Notes: generated by a model not told the origin, from the letters alone. Counted from the stretch's first letter, positions 1 to 7,326 are shown. The stretch is DNA of 14,218 nucleotides from Lachnospiraceae bacterium (GCA_900766815.1 CAAFWV010000027.1:1-14218); one strand, 5' to 3'. Made by a program: numbers and translations.

Positions 1-191
1 ACCTCCTTGGGGGTCGGCGGATAATTCTTACCGAAGTCCTTGAGCAGAAGCTCCTTGGCCGGAGTAATAACCACATCCTCCTCATGCCTGTCCGCGTAAT
101 CCCTGTTCGAGAGATAGTAGAAATAACCCACAACCATAAGCACAAGCACAAGCACTATTATTAGTCCTTTTGCTCCCTTGACATTCTTCAT
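1..191 (-). CDS. Small membrane-anchored protein, N-terminal part (truncated by window edge)
   Basis: Only the first 63 codons are inside the window; the gene continues past the left edge. It begins with ATG at 191-189, preceded by a good AGGAGG ribosome binding site. Residues 1-8 are basic (MKNVKGAK). Residues 9-27 form one strongly hydrophobic segment rich in Leu and Val. A polar, mostly charged stretch follows that contains NYPPTPKE near residue 56. This suggests a single N-terminal membrane anchor or uncleaved signal, with the rest outside the membrane. The layout resembles small Lachnospiraceae proteins that I recall as DUF6715, but I cannot confirm the family. It starts 36 nt after the rnz stop and is probably the last known gene of the ycxB-like/tsaB/rnz unit. 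Function unknown. Confidence 0.8.
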   Translation of the reverse strand, partial: MKNVKGAKGLIIVLVLVLMVVGYFYYLSNRDYADRHEEDVVITPAKELLLKDFGKNYPPTPKE

Positions 192-227
192 ATGCGGGTC
201 CCTCCTTTCTCTCGTAATCAGACAATC

Positions 228-1139
228 CTAGTCTTCTTCAAATTTTAATTCTACGGTTCTGCCGTCCTTGGCAACCACCGTGCCCGGAAAAATCTCTCGA
301 ACCTCTTTGGTGTAGGCTTTGGGGTTGGGCAGCGACGGACTGTAATGTGTAAGCCACAGTTCCTTAACCCCGGCCTTCCCAGCAAGCGTCGCAGCTTCAT
401 AGAAGGTCATATGCTTATGCTCCTTGGCCTTATCAAGCATATCCTTCTCTCCGTACATACCCTCGCAAATGAAGAGATCAGACCCTTCTGCCTTCCTTGC
501 TATTATATCAAGCGGTCTGGTATCGGTGCAGTAGGTCACCTTAAGTCCCTTCCTTGAAGGTCCCAGTACCATATCGGGTGTGAAGGTCATATCACCAACC
601 GTTATCGTCTCACCTCTCTGAAGCCTGCTCCAGAGCTTGATATCGATTCCCTGTTCCCTGGCACGCTTAGCATCAAACTTTCCGGCCCTCTCTAAGCTAA
701 AGCTGTATCCGTAGCAGGTCACATTATGACATACCCTGAAGGCCTCCACCTTAAGACCACAGACATCAAAGCTCTCTTCGTTTGCGCCTATTTCCTTATA
801 TTCAATCTCGAAGGGCAGATCTCTTGCTATCATCCTAAGCCCCTCTACCACTCTGGTTATCCCTTTAGGTCCCACTATAAGCAGCGGCTCACGTCTGTCT
901 GCATTCCCCATTGTAAGCAGCATACCCGGAAGCCCCGAAATATGATCCGCATGCATATGCGTAAATATCATCACATCTATCGGCTTGGGACTCCACCCCT
1001 GCTCCTTCAGCGCGACCTGGGTGCCCTCACCGCAGTCCACCAGGATGCTCGAGCCGTTATACCTTAGCATCATCGAGCTAAGCCATCTGTTTGGAAGCGG
1101 CATCATTCCGCCGGTTCCAAGCAATGCAACATCTATCAT
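228..1139 (-). CDS. rnz: Ribonuclease Z (tRNA 3' processing endonuclease)
   Basis: A metallo-beta-lactamase-fold endonuclease that cuts the 3' trailer from tRNA precursors, mainly those lacking an encoded CCA. The 303 residues match the usual short (tRNase Z-S) length. Visible motifs: GEGTQ at 37-41; the zinc motif HMHADH at 61-66, followed by SGLPG; CHN with His138; the GPSRKGLK stretch near 193-200; TDTRP with Asp206; His241/His243 in the HKHMT loop; and THYSP with His265. This order is the RNase Z layout. The family more often has Gly before the second Asp-His (HxHGDH); here it is Ala. The ATG overlaps the tsaB stop by one base (TAATG), so the two are translationally coupled. The AAGGAAA in the end of tsaB is the likely ribosome binding site. 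A general phosphodiesterase of the same fold is less likely. Confidence 0.93.
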   Translation of the reverse strand: MIDVALLGTGGMMPLPNRWLSSMMLRYNGSSILVDCGEGTQVALKEQGWSPKPIDVMIFTHMHADHISGLPGMLLTMGNADRREPLLIVGPKGITRVVEGLRMIARDLPFEIEYKEIGANEESFDVCGLKVEAFRVCHNVTCYGYSFSLERAGKFDAKRAREQGIDIKLWSRLQRGETITVGDMTFTPDMVLGPSRKGLKVTYCTDTRPLDIIARKAEGSDLFICEGMYGEKDMLDKAKEHKHMTFYEAATLAGKAGVKELWLTHYSPSLPNPKAYTKEVREIFPGTVVAKDGRTVELKFEED

Positions 1140-1855
1140 TAATTATTTCCTTTTTCCTTCGCTTCTCTCTCCGCCTGCGATAATCTTAAGTAAGTTGGGG
1201 CAAAATCGCCCGCACTCACATATTCCCCACTCGCAATTTTCCGTACTGCTGCTGACGCAAGTGCGGCAGCACTCTGGTGGTTCATGTGTACGGGTGCAAA
1301 AGCATAATCACACTTAAGTCCTGCCTCTATTCTTTCGGCGAAAATATCCTTAGCATCCCCCAAAAAGAGCACACCTTTTCCCATTGAATTGAGCTTATCC
1401 ATGAGTTCTCCCAAATCCATGGCTGTCTGCTCAAGATAAGTTACAAGGCGAAAGTCCGCACCGGTTCGCTCGAAGCTGTATATTCCGGTGTAGACCTGAT
1501 TACGTCTGGCATCCATAACGGGACAGATAAGTTCTTCCACACCATAGGCGTTGAACGCAAGCGCTTCGAGTGTAGGTATCGGAACTATCGGAACATTAAG
1601 TCCCATGGCAATTCCTTTGGCAGTAGAGGCACCGATCCTCAATCCCGTGAACGAGCCGGGCCCCGAGGTGACCGCAACATAATCTATGCTTTTCTTATCA
1701 AGTTCTATTCTCTCTGCCACCTCATCAAGCATGGGCATGAGAGTCTGAGAATGTGTAATCTTATGACATATTGTATAGAGAGCCTCTAACACATTATCGT
1801 TCACGACCGCAACGGATGCAACAGTAGCAGAGCTCTCAATTGCCAGTATCTTCAT
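1139..1855 (-). CDS. tsaB: tRNA threonylcarbamoyladenosine biosynthesis protein TsaB
   Basis: TsaB is the catalytically inactive ASKHA-fold partner of TsaD. With TsaD and TsaE it transfers threonylcarbamoyl to A37 of ANN-decoding tRNAs to make t6A. The 238 residues fit the family. The N-terminus MKILAIESSA and the TSGPGSFTGLR stretch at 63-73 are the TsaB signatures. A typical VPTLEALA-like segment follows (here IPTLEALAF), then PVMDARRNQVY. In many Clostridia tsaB sits with tsaE, rimI and tsaD. None of those is visible here; the neighbours are a YcxB-like gene 14 nt upstream and rnz overlapping downstream. The start is ATG at 1855, with AGAGGA just upstream. Both tsaB and rnz act on tRNA, so their pairing makes functional sense, but co-regulation is an inference. 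Confidence 0.95.
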   Translation of the reverse strand: MKILAIESSATVASVAVVNDNVLEALYTICHKITHSQTLMPMLDEVAERIELDKKSIDYVAVTSGPGSFTGLRIGASTAKGIAMGLNVPIVPIPTLEALAFNAYGVEELICPVMDARRNQVYTGIYSFERTGADFRLVTYLEQTAMDLGELMDKLNSMGKGVLFLGDAKDIFAERIEAGLKCDYAFAPVHMNHQSAAALASAAVRKIASGEYVSAGDFAPTYLRLSQAEREAKEKGNN

Positions 1856-1869
1856 ATATTTCCTCTGAT

Positions 1870-2349
1870 TTATTGTTTAATGTTAACCCTTGAAGGAGGC
1901 ATATGGGTTGAGATTGCTTCTATAATATCGTACTTCTTCTCACCCAGGTCCTTCTTGGGGAATATCCACGCGCTGTTCTTCGAAGTATAGAGGAAGATGC
2001 TCTGTTCTGTTGACCTTGCCTTAAGCATATTCTCCCAGGCTACGGTCAGCTCCTCGTCTCCCTGTGACACGGTTACGCCCTCATCATCAAGAGTATAATG
2101 AATGGGATTCCTGAAGGTGGGGTTAAGCTTTACCTGCTTCTTTGCGTTGAAATACAGGGCAAAGGGACTGTATAATATCACAACAACTCCGCCGAAGGCG
2201 AAGGCCGGCTGCTTCGTAGCCGCATACACTATAAGCAGCAACGCTCCAAAGACCGTTGCCACTATTCCCGCCACGCTCGAATAGGTCTGGTACATATTGT
2301 AATCATATAGGGCAGACGCCGTCATCTGTACATCGAATTCTTCTCTCAT
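1870..2349 (-). CDS. YcxB-like small membrane protein
   Basis: A 159-residue protein with two membrane segments at about 26-44 and 50-67. A soluble C-terminal domain of about 90 residues contains YTLDDEGV, a VAWENM motif near 103-108, and a FLYTSKNSAWIFPKKDL stretch. This arrangement is typical of the YcxB family (two TM helices plus a YcxB C-terminal domain). The function of the family is not known. The reading frame is open back to a TTG at 2379, but I place the start at ATG 2349. GGGAG lies 9 nt upstream of that ATG, the family usually begins this close to the YDYNMYQTY motif, and the predicted transcription start near 2376 leaves no room for a leader at the TTG. It is the first gene of the unit that continues with tsaB and rnz. 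Confidence 0.82.
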   Translation of the reverse strand: MREEFDVQMTASALYDYNMYQTYSSVAGIVATVFGALLLIVYAATKQPAFAFGGVVVILYSPFALYFNAKKQVKLNPTFRNPIHYTLDDEGVTVSQGDEELTVAWENMLKARSTEQSIFLYTSKNSAWIFPKKDLGEKKYDIIEAISTHMPPSRVNIKQ

Positions 2350-2358
2350 TAGTACATA

Positions 2359-2363
2359 CTCCC
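2359..2363 (-). promoter_or_regulatory. Ribosome binding site that sets the YcxB-like start
   Basis: GGGAG on the minus strand, 9 nt upstream of ATG 2349. The alternative TTG at 2379 has no such site, so this element decides the start. Confidence 0.65.
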
Positions 2364-2382
2364 AATTTAATGCTAACAATTA

Positions 2383-2411
2383 ATTATATCCGAAATCACG
2401 GGATATCTCAA
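2383..2411 (-). promoter_or_regulatory. Sigma-A type promoter for the ycxB-like/tsaB/rnz unit
   Basis: On the minus strand the -35 box is TTGAGA (2411-2406) and the -10 box is TATAAT (2388-2383), separated by 17 nt. Transcription should start near 2376, about 27 nt before the ATG at 2349. Its -35 box lies only 5 nt from the -35 box of the divergent ribU promoter. Confidence 0.75.
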
Positions 2412-2416
2412 CACTC

Positions 2417-2445
2417 TTGCATATTGTCACATCAAGTAATATAAT
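2417..2445 (+). promoter_or_regulatory. Sigma-A type promoter for ribU
   Basis: TTGCAT (2417-2422), 17 nt spacer, perfect TATAAT (2440-2445). The predicted transcription start is around 2452, which coincides with the first bases of the FMN riboswitch. This is independent support for both calls. Confidence 0.82.
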
Positions 2446-2451
2446 AGTTGT

Positions 2452-2584
2452 CGGTAATACTCAGGGCAGGGTGCAATTCCCGACCGGTAGTGATGACGGC
2501 ATGACCGTATAAGTCTACGAGCCAAGTGCAGATATGGTGAGAATCCATAACCGACAGTACAGTCTGGATGAAAGAGGAGGATTA
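2452..2584 (+). promoter_or_regulatory. FMN riboswitch (RFN element) controlling ribU
   Basis: The conserved blocks of the RFN element appear in order: AGGGCAGGGTG (2463-2473), ATTCCCGACCGG (2476-2487), a variable arm with the hairpin ACGG/CCGT (2496-2508), CTACGAGCC (2514-2522), GGTGAGAATCC (2536-2546), CCGACAGT (2551-2558) and AGTCTGGATG (2561-2570). In this class FMN binding represses riboflavin synthesis or uptake genes. I see no terminator hairpin with a U-tract between the aptamer and the ATG at 2588. The Shine-Dalgarno GAGGAGG (2574-2580) directly follows the aptamer, and bases 2456-2462 can pair imperfectly with this region as the closing P1 stem. Control is therefore probably at translation initiation; that part is inference. 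Confidence 0.95.
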
Positions 2585-2587
2585 ATA

Positions 2588-3301
2588 ATGAATTTATTTA
2601 CCAGTATAGCTGAGAACGCTATATTCGTTCTCGAATTCCTTGGCATTGTTCTTGCCATTTTCGCCGTAGCTTATCTTTTTGAGAAATGTGCAAAGAAGAA
2701 AAACAACGACACGGAACGTATTCTTAACACCAAGACCATCGTTGTTGTCGGCATGTTCTCTGCGATTGCATGTGTACTTCACATCTTCGATTTCTCAGTC
2801 GGCTTCGCACCGGACTTCTACAAGCTGGACCTCTCAGAGATCCCTGTTATGATCTGTGCATTCGCATACGGTCCCGTTGCGGGTGTTATGGCAGAATTCG
2901 TCAAAATCGTGCTCAAGCTCTTCATCAAGGGCACATCCACAGCCTTCGTTGGCGACCTCGCCAACTTCGTAATCGGCTGCAGCTTCGTGCTTCCTGCATC
3001 CATAATATACAGATTCAAGAAGAGCAAAAAGAACGCCATTGTTTCCTGCATAATCGGAACACTCGTAATAACAATTGCAGGTCCGGTTTTCAATGCCTTA
3101 TATCTTCTCCCCGCCTTCGCCAAGCTCTATGGCTGGCCGCTTGAGGATATCATCGCAATCGGAACGGCAATCAATCCTGCAATAAAGGACGTGACCACTC
3201 TTGTAATCTTTGCAGTGGCACCGCTCAATCTACTTAAGGGCGCCATCGTAAGCATTGTTACAATCATAATCTACAAGCCGTTAAGCAGGCTCTTAAAATA
3301 G
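2588..3301 (+). CDS. ribU: Riboflavin ECF transporter S component RibU
   Basis: The substrate-binding membrane subunit for riboflavin uptake. It works with the shared ECF module (EcfA, EcfA', EcfT), which is not in this window. The 237 residues have several hydrophobic helices. RibU-type motifs include KLDLSEIP at 79-86, the GPVAGV/EFVKIVLK region at 95-110, TAFVGDLANF at 118-127, GTAINPAIKD near 192-201 and PLNLLKG at 212-218. The FMN riboswitch upstream supports riboflavin as the substrate. The start is ATG 2588, 7 nt after GAGGAGG. Upstream in-frame codons, including an ATG at 2534, lie inside the riboswitch and are not coding. Residues 10-31 form an additional hydrophobic helix followed by a basic linker before the usual S-component core. 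It is the only plus-strand gene here and ends at a shared terminator. Confidence 0.95.
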   Translation: MNLFTSIAENAIFVLEFLGIVLAIFAVAYLFEKCAKKKNNDTERILNTKTIVVVGMFSAIACVLHIFDFSVGFAPDFYKLDLSEIPVMICAFAYGPVAGVMAEFVKIVLKLFIKGTSTAFVGDLANFVIGCSFVLPASIIYRFKKSKKNAIVSCIIGTLVITIAGPVFNALYLLPAFAKLYGWPLEDIIAIGTAINPAIKDVTTLVIFAVAPLNLLKGAIVSIVTIIIYKPLSRLLK

Positions 3302-3348
3302 TTTATATTTAAAGTAGTATTACCAATCCTGCGCAAATGCGTATACGA

Positions 3349-3386
3349 AAAACGCGGAGAACTGATATTTCACTTCTCCGCGTTTT
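3349..3386. terminator. Bidirectional intrinsic terminator between ribU and the tex unit
   Basis: A perfect 13-bp inverted repeat: AAAACGCGGAGAA (3349-3361) and TTCTCCGCGTTTT (3374-3386), with a 12-nt loop. The GC-rich core is flanked by A and T runs, so each strand gives a stem followed by U residues. It sits 47 nt after the ribU stop and 15 nt after the stop of the minus-strand 74-codon gene, so it serves both convergent units. Confidence 0.92.
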
Positions 3387-3401
3387 GCTGTTATGATTAC
3401 A

Positions 3402-3626
3402 TTATCTCAGATTCTTAATCGTCTCAAATAGCTGCATATCCGACTCTGTCACCTTGATATTGGTGCTCAGTGGATTGCCCTCGGGATCAGTAATCGTAAC
3501 CTCAATAACAGTTCCTTCCTTAATTCCTTTGGCGGTAACCGCCTTCATAAACATTGGAAACTTCGGATGATTGGCAACGAAGGTATCCCATGCTCCTTTG
3601 ATATGCATCAGTGAATTAATGTCCAT
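3402..3626 (-). CDS. Small conserved-looking protein of unknown function (74 aa)
   Basis: A 74-residue soluble acidic/basic-mixed protein with no signal peptide or membrane segment. Residues 1-33 (MDINSLMHIKGAWDTF onward) look helical. Residues 35-60 alternate in a beta-like pattern (GTVIEVTITDPEG, then NIKVTESDM), and a short C-terminal helix ends with LFETIKNLR. I do not recognise a named domain. It is convincing as a gene because AAGGAGG lies at ideal distance from ATG 3626, the intergenic distance to tex is only 41 nt, and a strong terminator follows 15 nt after its stop. It is probably co-transcribed with tex. Whether it works with Tex is unknown. Confidence 0.8.
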   Translation of the reverse strand: MDINSLMHIKGAWDTFVANHPKFPMFMKAVTAKGIKEGTVIEVTITDPEGNPLSTNIKVTESDMQLFETIKNLR

Positions 3627-3667
3627 AGCTTCCTCCTTATTGTTTTTGCATGCCGGACTTGAACCGG

Positions 3668-5806
3668 TTATTTAAGCTTCATCGTAAGCGAGATTCGCTT
3701 CTTCTTAACGTCAACACTTAGTACCTCTACCTCCACGACATCTCCGATGCTTAGTGCATCGAGCGGGTGCTTAATATATCTGTCAGTGATCTGTGAGATG
3801 TGCACCAGACCGTCCTGGTGAACTCCGATATCAACGAAGGCACCGAAATCAATGACATTTCTGACAGTTCCCTTGAGCCTCATACCCGGCTTCAGATCCT
3901 CCATATCAAGCACATCGGATTTGAGTACCGGCTTCGGCATATCCTCTCTCGGGTCACGACCCGGCTTCATAAGCTCCTTTATTATATCCTCAAGCGTAAG
4001 TTCCCCTATGCCCAGCTCCTCTGAGAGCCTTCGAACCGATTTATCATCCTGCCAAAGCGCCCCTAACTTAGTCTTATCACCCATGTCAGTGTCTGTTATT
4101 TCAAGCAATTTACGGGTTGCCTCATAGCTCTCGGGATGAACTCCCGTATTGTCAAGGAGGTTCTTCCCACCCGGAATCCTAAGAAAGCCCGCACACTGTT
4201 CAAAGGCCTTGGGACCAAGCTTATCAACCTTTAGAAGGTCTGCTCTGGTTATGAATTTGCCGTTCGCCTCCCTGTATGCCACTATATTCTTAGCCAGGGT
4301 CTTGTTTACGCCCGATACATATTCCAGAAGAGCTGCTGATGCGGTGTTAAGGTCAACTCCGACCATGTTTACACTGTCCTCTACCACTCCGCCTAAGGAT
4401 TCATCCAGTTTCTTCTGATTCATATCATGCTGATACTGTCCTACGCCTATAGCTTTGGGTTCAATCTTCACAAGCTCCGATAATGGATCCTGAAGACGTC
4501 TGGCAATAGAGGCTGCACTCCTCTGTCCGACATCGAAGTTTGGGAACTCCTCTGTGGCAAGCTTACTTGCCGAATAAACGGATGCTCCCGCTTCGCTTAC
4601 TATTACATACTGAAGTGGTGTATCGATTTCCTTAATCAGCTCAACGATTACCTGCTCCGATTCACGGGATGCGGTACCGTTTCCGAGGGATATCAGTGTT
4701 ATATTGTATTTCTTTATTAGTCTCTTAAGCTCCGCCTTGGCCTCAGCCACCTTGTTCTGAGGCGCTGTGGGGAATATAACCTTAGTCTCGAGCACTTTGC
4801 CCGTAGGATCCACAACAGCAAGCTTACAGCCCGTTCTGAAGGCAGGGTCCCAGCCGAGTACCACGTGACCTGCGATGGGTGGCTGAAGCAGCAGCTGCTT
4901 TAAGTTCTTGCCAAACACCGTTATCGCACCGTCCTCCGCCTTCTCCGTAAGTTCATTTCTAATGTCCCTCTCAATTGACGGAGCAATCAGTCTGTCATAG
5001 GAATCGGCGATGGCCTCCTTAAGAAGCGGTGTTGTGAACCTGTTGTCTGAAGTAATTATCTGCTTCTCAAGATAAGCGACTATCTTCTCAACGGGAGCCA
5101 GAATCTTAACCGTAAGCACCTTTTCCTTCTCGCCTCTGTTGAGAGCCAGGATTCTGTGACCTACGATTTTGCTCACCGGTTCCTCGAAGTCGTAATACAT
5201 CTCATATACCGACTCAGCGGACTTATCCTTAGCCTGACTCGATATCAGTCCCTCCTTCATGGAGAGCTTCCTAATATAGGTTCGATACTGAGCATCATCG
5301 GATATATTCTCAGCAATGATGTCAAGAGCACCGGCAATAGCCTCCTTAACATCAGCAACGCCCTTCTCCTCACTCACAAAGCTTTGGGCTTCCTCCTCAA
5401 TACTACGGTTGGTCCTCTGAAGACTGATTATTATGGCCAGTCCTTCAAGTCCCTTCTGCCTTGCAATACTTGCTCTGGTCTTCTTCTTGGGCTTATAGGG
5501 TCTGTAGAGATCCTCAACGGCAACAAGGGTTGTCGCCTTGTCAATCTCACTCTTTAACTCCTCGCTAAGCATACCCTGCTCTTCTATGGATGCCAGCACT
5601 GCCGCCTTGCGCTCCTCAAGTGAACGAAGATATCTGAGTCTCTCGTCCAGGTTACGAAGCTGTTCGTCATTAAGTGCACCGGTAGCTTCCTTCCTGTATC
5701 GGGCAATAAAAGGAATTGTATTACCCTCATCTATGAGTTTAACTGCCGCCTCTGTCTGGGACTGTCTTACTCCAAGCTCATCCGATATTATCTTAATTAT
5801 GTTCAT
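3668..5806 (-). CDS. tex: Tex/YdcI family RNA-binding transcription accessory protein
   Basis: Tex proteins bind nucleic acid and associate with transcription; they are highly conserved, but their exact role in Firmicutes is unsettled. The 712 residues cover the full family layout. The N-terminal helical domain contains IPFIARYRKE at 31-40 and YRPYKPKKKT at 101-110. A YqgF/RuvX-like domain starts near 315 with GWDPAFRTGCK at 318-328. A helix-hairpin-helix region lies at about 480-550 (VDLNTASAALLEYVSGV and the later KVDKLGPKAFEQ). A C-terminal S1 RNA-binding domain covers about 638-711 (GTVRNVIDFGAFVDIG). Start ATG 5806 fits the family N-terminus. AAGGAG lies about 12 nt upstream, slightly farther than usual. 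The gene begins 20 nt after the glpK stop, so it is likely in the same transcript. No residues look missing. Confidence 0.95.
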   Translation of the reverse strand: MNIIKIISDELGVRQSQTEAAVKLIDEGNTIPFIARYRKEATGALNDEQLRNLDERLRYLRSLEERKAAVLASIEEQGMLSEELKSEIDKATTLVAVEDLYRPYKPKKKTRASIARQKGLEGLAIIISLQRTNRSIEEEAQSFVSEEKGVADVKEAIAGALDIIAENISDDAQYRTYIRKLSMKEGLISSQAKDKSAESVYEMYYDFEEPVSKIVGHRILALNRGEKEKVLTVKILAPVEKIVAYLEKQIITSDNRFTTPLLKEAIADSYDRLIAPSIERDIRNELTEKAEDGAITVFGKNLKQLLLQPPIAGHVVLGWDPAFRTGCKLAVVDPTGKVLETKVIFPTAPQNKVAEAKAELKRLIKKYNITLISLGNGTASRESEQVIVELIKEIDTPLQYVIVSEAGASVYSASKLATEEFPNFDVGQRSAASIARRLQDPLSELVKIEPKAIGVGQYQHDMNQKKLDESLGGVVEDSVNMVGVDLNTASAALLEYVSGVNKTLAKNIVAYREANGKFITRADLLKVDKLGPKAFEQCAGFLRIPGGKNLLDNTGVHPESYEATRKLLEITDTDMGDKTKLGALWQDDKSVRRLSEELGIGELTLEDIIKELMKPGRDPREDMPKPVLKSDVLDMEDLKPGMRLKGTVRNVIDFGAFVDIGVHQDGLVHISQITDRYIKHPLDALSIGDVVEVEVLSVDVKKKRISLTMKLK

Positions 5807-5826
5807 ATATATGATATACTCCTTGA

Positions 5827-7326
5827 TTATTCTTTATACTCTGCATACGCCAGCGCACTGTTAACAGCACGTCGCCAGCCATAGAGACAGTCAGAGCGCT
5901 TTGCCGGCGTTATATTTGGTGAAAAGCGTATATTGGTTCCCTGATTGGCTCTAAGCTCATCTATTCCGTTCCAGAAGCCCACTGCGAGTCCTGCAAGATA
6001 GGCAGCACCCTTGGCAGTCGTCTCTACACATTCCGGTCTTTCGACAACAGCATCCAGAATGTCTGCCTGGAACTGCATAAGGAAGTCATTCCTTGAGGCT
6101 CCGCCGTCCACCCTGAGACTGCTAATCCTTACTCCGGCTTCCTTCTCCATGCTGCTAAGGATATCGTAGGTCTGATAGGCCATGGATTCCAGAGTCGCTC
6201 TGACAAAATGTTCCTTTCTGCATCCTCTGGTAATACCCACAACTGTTCCCCTTGCATACGGATTCCAATACGGGGCACCAAGACCTGTGAAGGCAGGAAC
6301 GATATATACTCCCGCCGTATCCTCTACAGACTGTGCCATAGCCTCCGACTGGGTCGAATCCCTAAGCATATCCATCTCATCACGCAGCCACTGGATACCG
6401 GCTCCCGCTACGAATACACTTCCTTCAAGTGCATAGGTTACATTATCATCAACCGATGCCGCAATTGTTGTGAGCAATCCATGCTCCGATTTGACAGGCT
6501 TATCTCCTGTATTCAGCAGCATGAAGCAGCCTGTTCCATAGGTATTCTTGACATCACCCTCCGTAAAACAGCACTGTCCGAACAATGCCGCCTGCTGGTC
6601 TCCCGCAGCTCCCGCTATCGGAATCTCACCACCCAGTATTCCGCTGTCTGTAACTCCGAATACACAGCTTGAGGGTCTGACCGTAGGTAGCATTGAAACA
6701 GGAATATTGAAGTAGTTAAGCAGCTTCTCATCCCAGCACAGATTGTTGATATCATACATCATGGTTCTGGATGCATTGGTATAATCCGTGACATGAACTA
6801 CACCCTTGGTAAGCATCCAGATAAGCCAGGTATCCACAGTGCCAAACAAGAGATTTCCTGCCTCGGCCTCACTCCTTGCTCCCTCGACATTGTCCAATAT
6901 CCAGGCTAGCTTGGAGGCTGAGAAGTATGCATCAGGAATCAGTCCCGTGGTCTCCCTGACATAATCCGTAAGTCCGTCCTTCTTTAGCCCATCTATCATA
7001 TCGGCTGTCCTTCTGCATTGCCATACTATAGCATTATATACAGGCTTACCGGTATTCTTATTCCATACTATGGTTGTCTCTCTCTGATTGGTTATCCCGA
7101 GAGAAGCAACCTCCGAAGCGCTTGCGCCGATTTTGCTAATGGCTTCCATGGCAACCGATACCTGGGATGACCATATCTCCATCGGATCATGCTCCACCCA
7201 TCCGGGTCTGGGATACACCTGAGTAAATTCCTTCTGCGCCATACTGACGATATTGCCCTGTCTGTCGAACAATATGCATCGCGAACTGGTGGTGCCCTGG
7301 TCTAAGGCCATAACATATTTCTTCAT
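5827..7326 (-). CDS. glpK: Glycerol kinase
   Basis: It phosphorylates glycerol to sn-glycerol 3-phosphate with ATP in the cytoplasm. At 499 residues it matches the usual length of about 500. FGGY-kinase motifs, numbered from the chosen start: ALDQGTTSSR at 7-16, NQRETT at 80-85, FGTVDTWLIW at 161-170, AGDQQAALFG at 241-250 with the catalytic Asp243, NTYGTG at 261-266, and a later GLGAPYWNP stretch. The frame is open back to 7386, but ATG 7326 is chosen because family members begin about here and CGGAG sits 6 nt upstream. Around 219-238 I see no His where enterococcal GlpK is phosphorylated by HPr (compared from memory). No glpF or glpD is adjacent. A terminator-like hairpin lies in the leader, so expression may be conditional. 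Confidence 0.96.
   Translation of the reverse strand: MKKYVMALDQGTTSSRCILFDRQGNIVSMAQKEFTQVYPRPGWVEHDPMEIWSSQVSVAMEAISKIGASASEVASLGITNQRETTIVWNKNTGKPVYNAIVWQCRRTADMIDGLKKDGLTDYVRETTGLIPDAYFSASKLAWILDNVEGARSEAEAGNLLFGTVDTWLIWMLTKGVVHVTDYTNASRTMMYDINNLCWDEKLLNYFNIPVSMLPTVRPSSCVFGVTDSGILGGEIPIAGAAGDQQAALFGQCCFTEGDVKNTYGTGCFMLLNTGDKPVKSEHGLLTTIAASVDDNVTYALEGSVFVAGAGIQWLRDEMDMLRDSTQSEAMAQSVEDTAGVYIVPAFTGLGAPYWNPYARGTVVGITRGCRKEHFVRATLESMAYQTYDILSSMEKEAGVRISSLRVDGGASRNDFLMQFQADILDAVVERPECVETTAKGAAYLAGLAVGFWNGIDELRANQGTNIRFSPNITPAKRSDCLYGWRRAVNSALAYAEYKE

Noticed and set aside
2534..2587. In-frame ATG upstream of ribU that would add 18 residues
   Set aside because: These codons fall inside the conserved FMN riboswitch, and the strong GAGGAGG site points to ATG 2588.
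3653..3667. tRNA T-arm-like sequence on the minus strand (CCGG, loop TTCAAGT, CCGG) between tex and the small gene
   Set aside because: The GGTTCAAGTCC core resembles a tRNA B box, but the upstream sequence is tex coding, with no D-arm, anticodon arm or matching acceptor strand, and no CCA end. I cannot support a tRNA, a tRNA fragment or an attachment site.
5156..5557. Plus-strand reading frame of 133 codons opposite tex
   Set aside because: Antisense shadow of a conserved gene with no start signals of its own.
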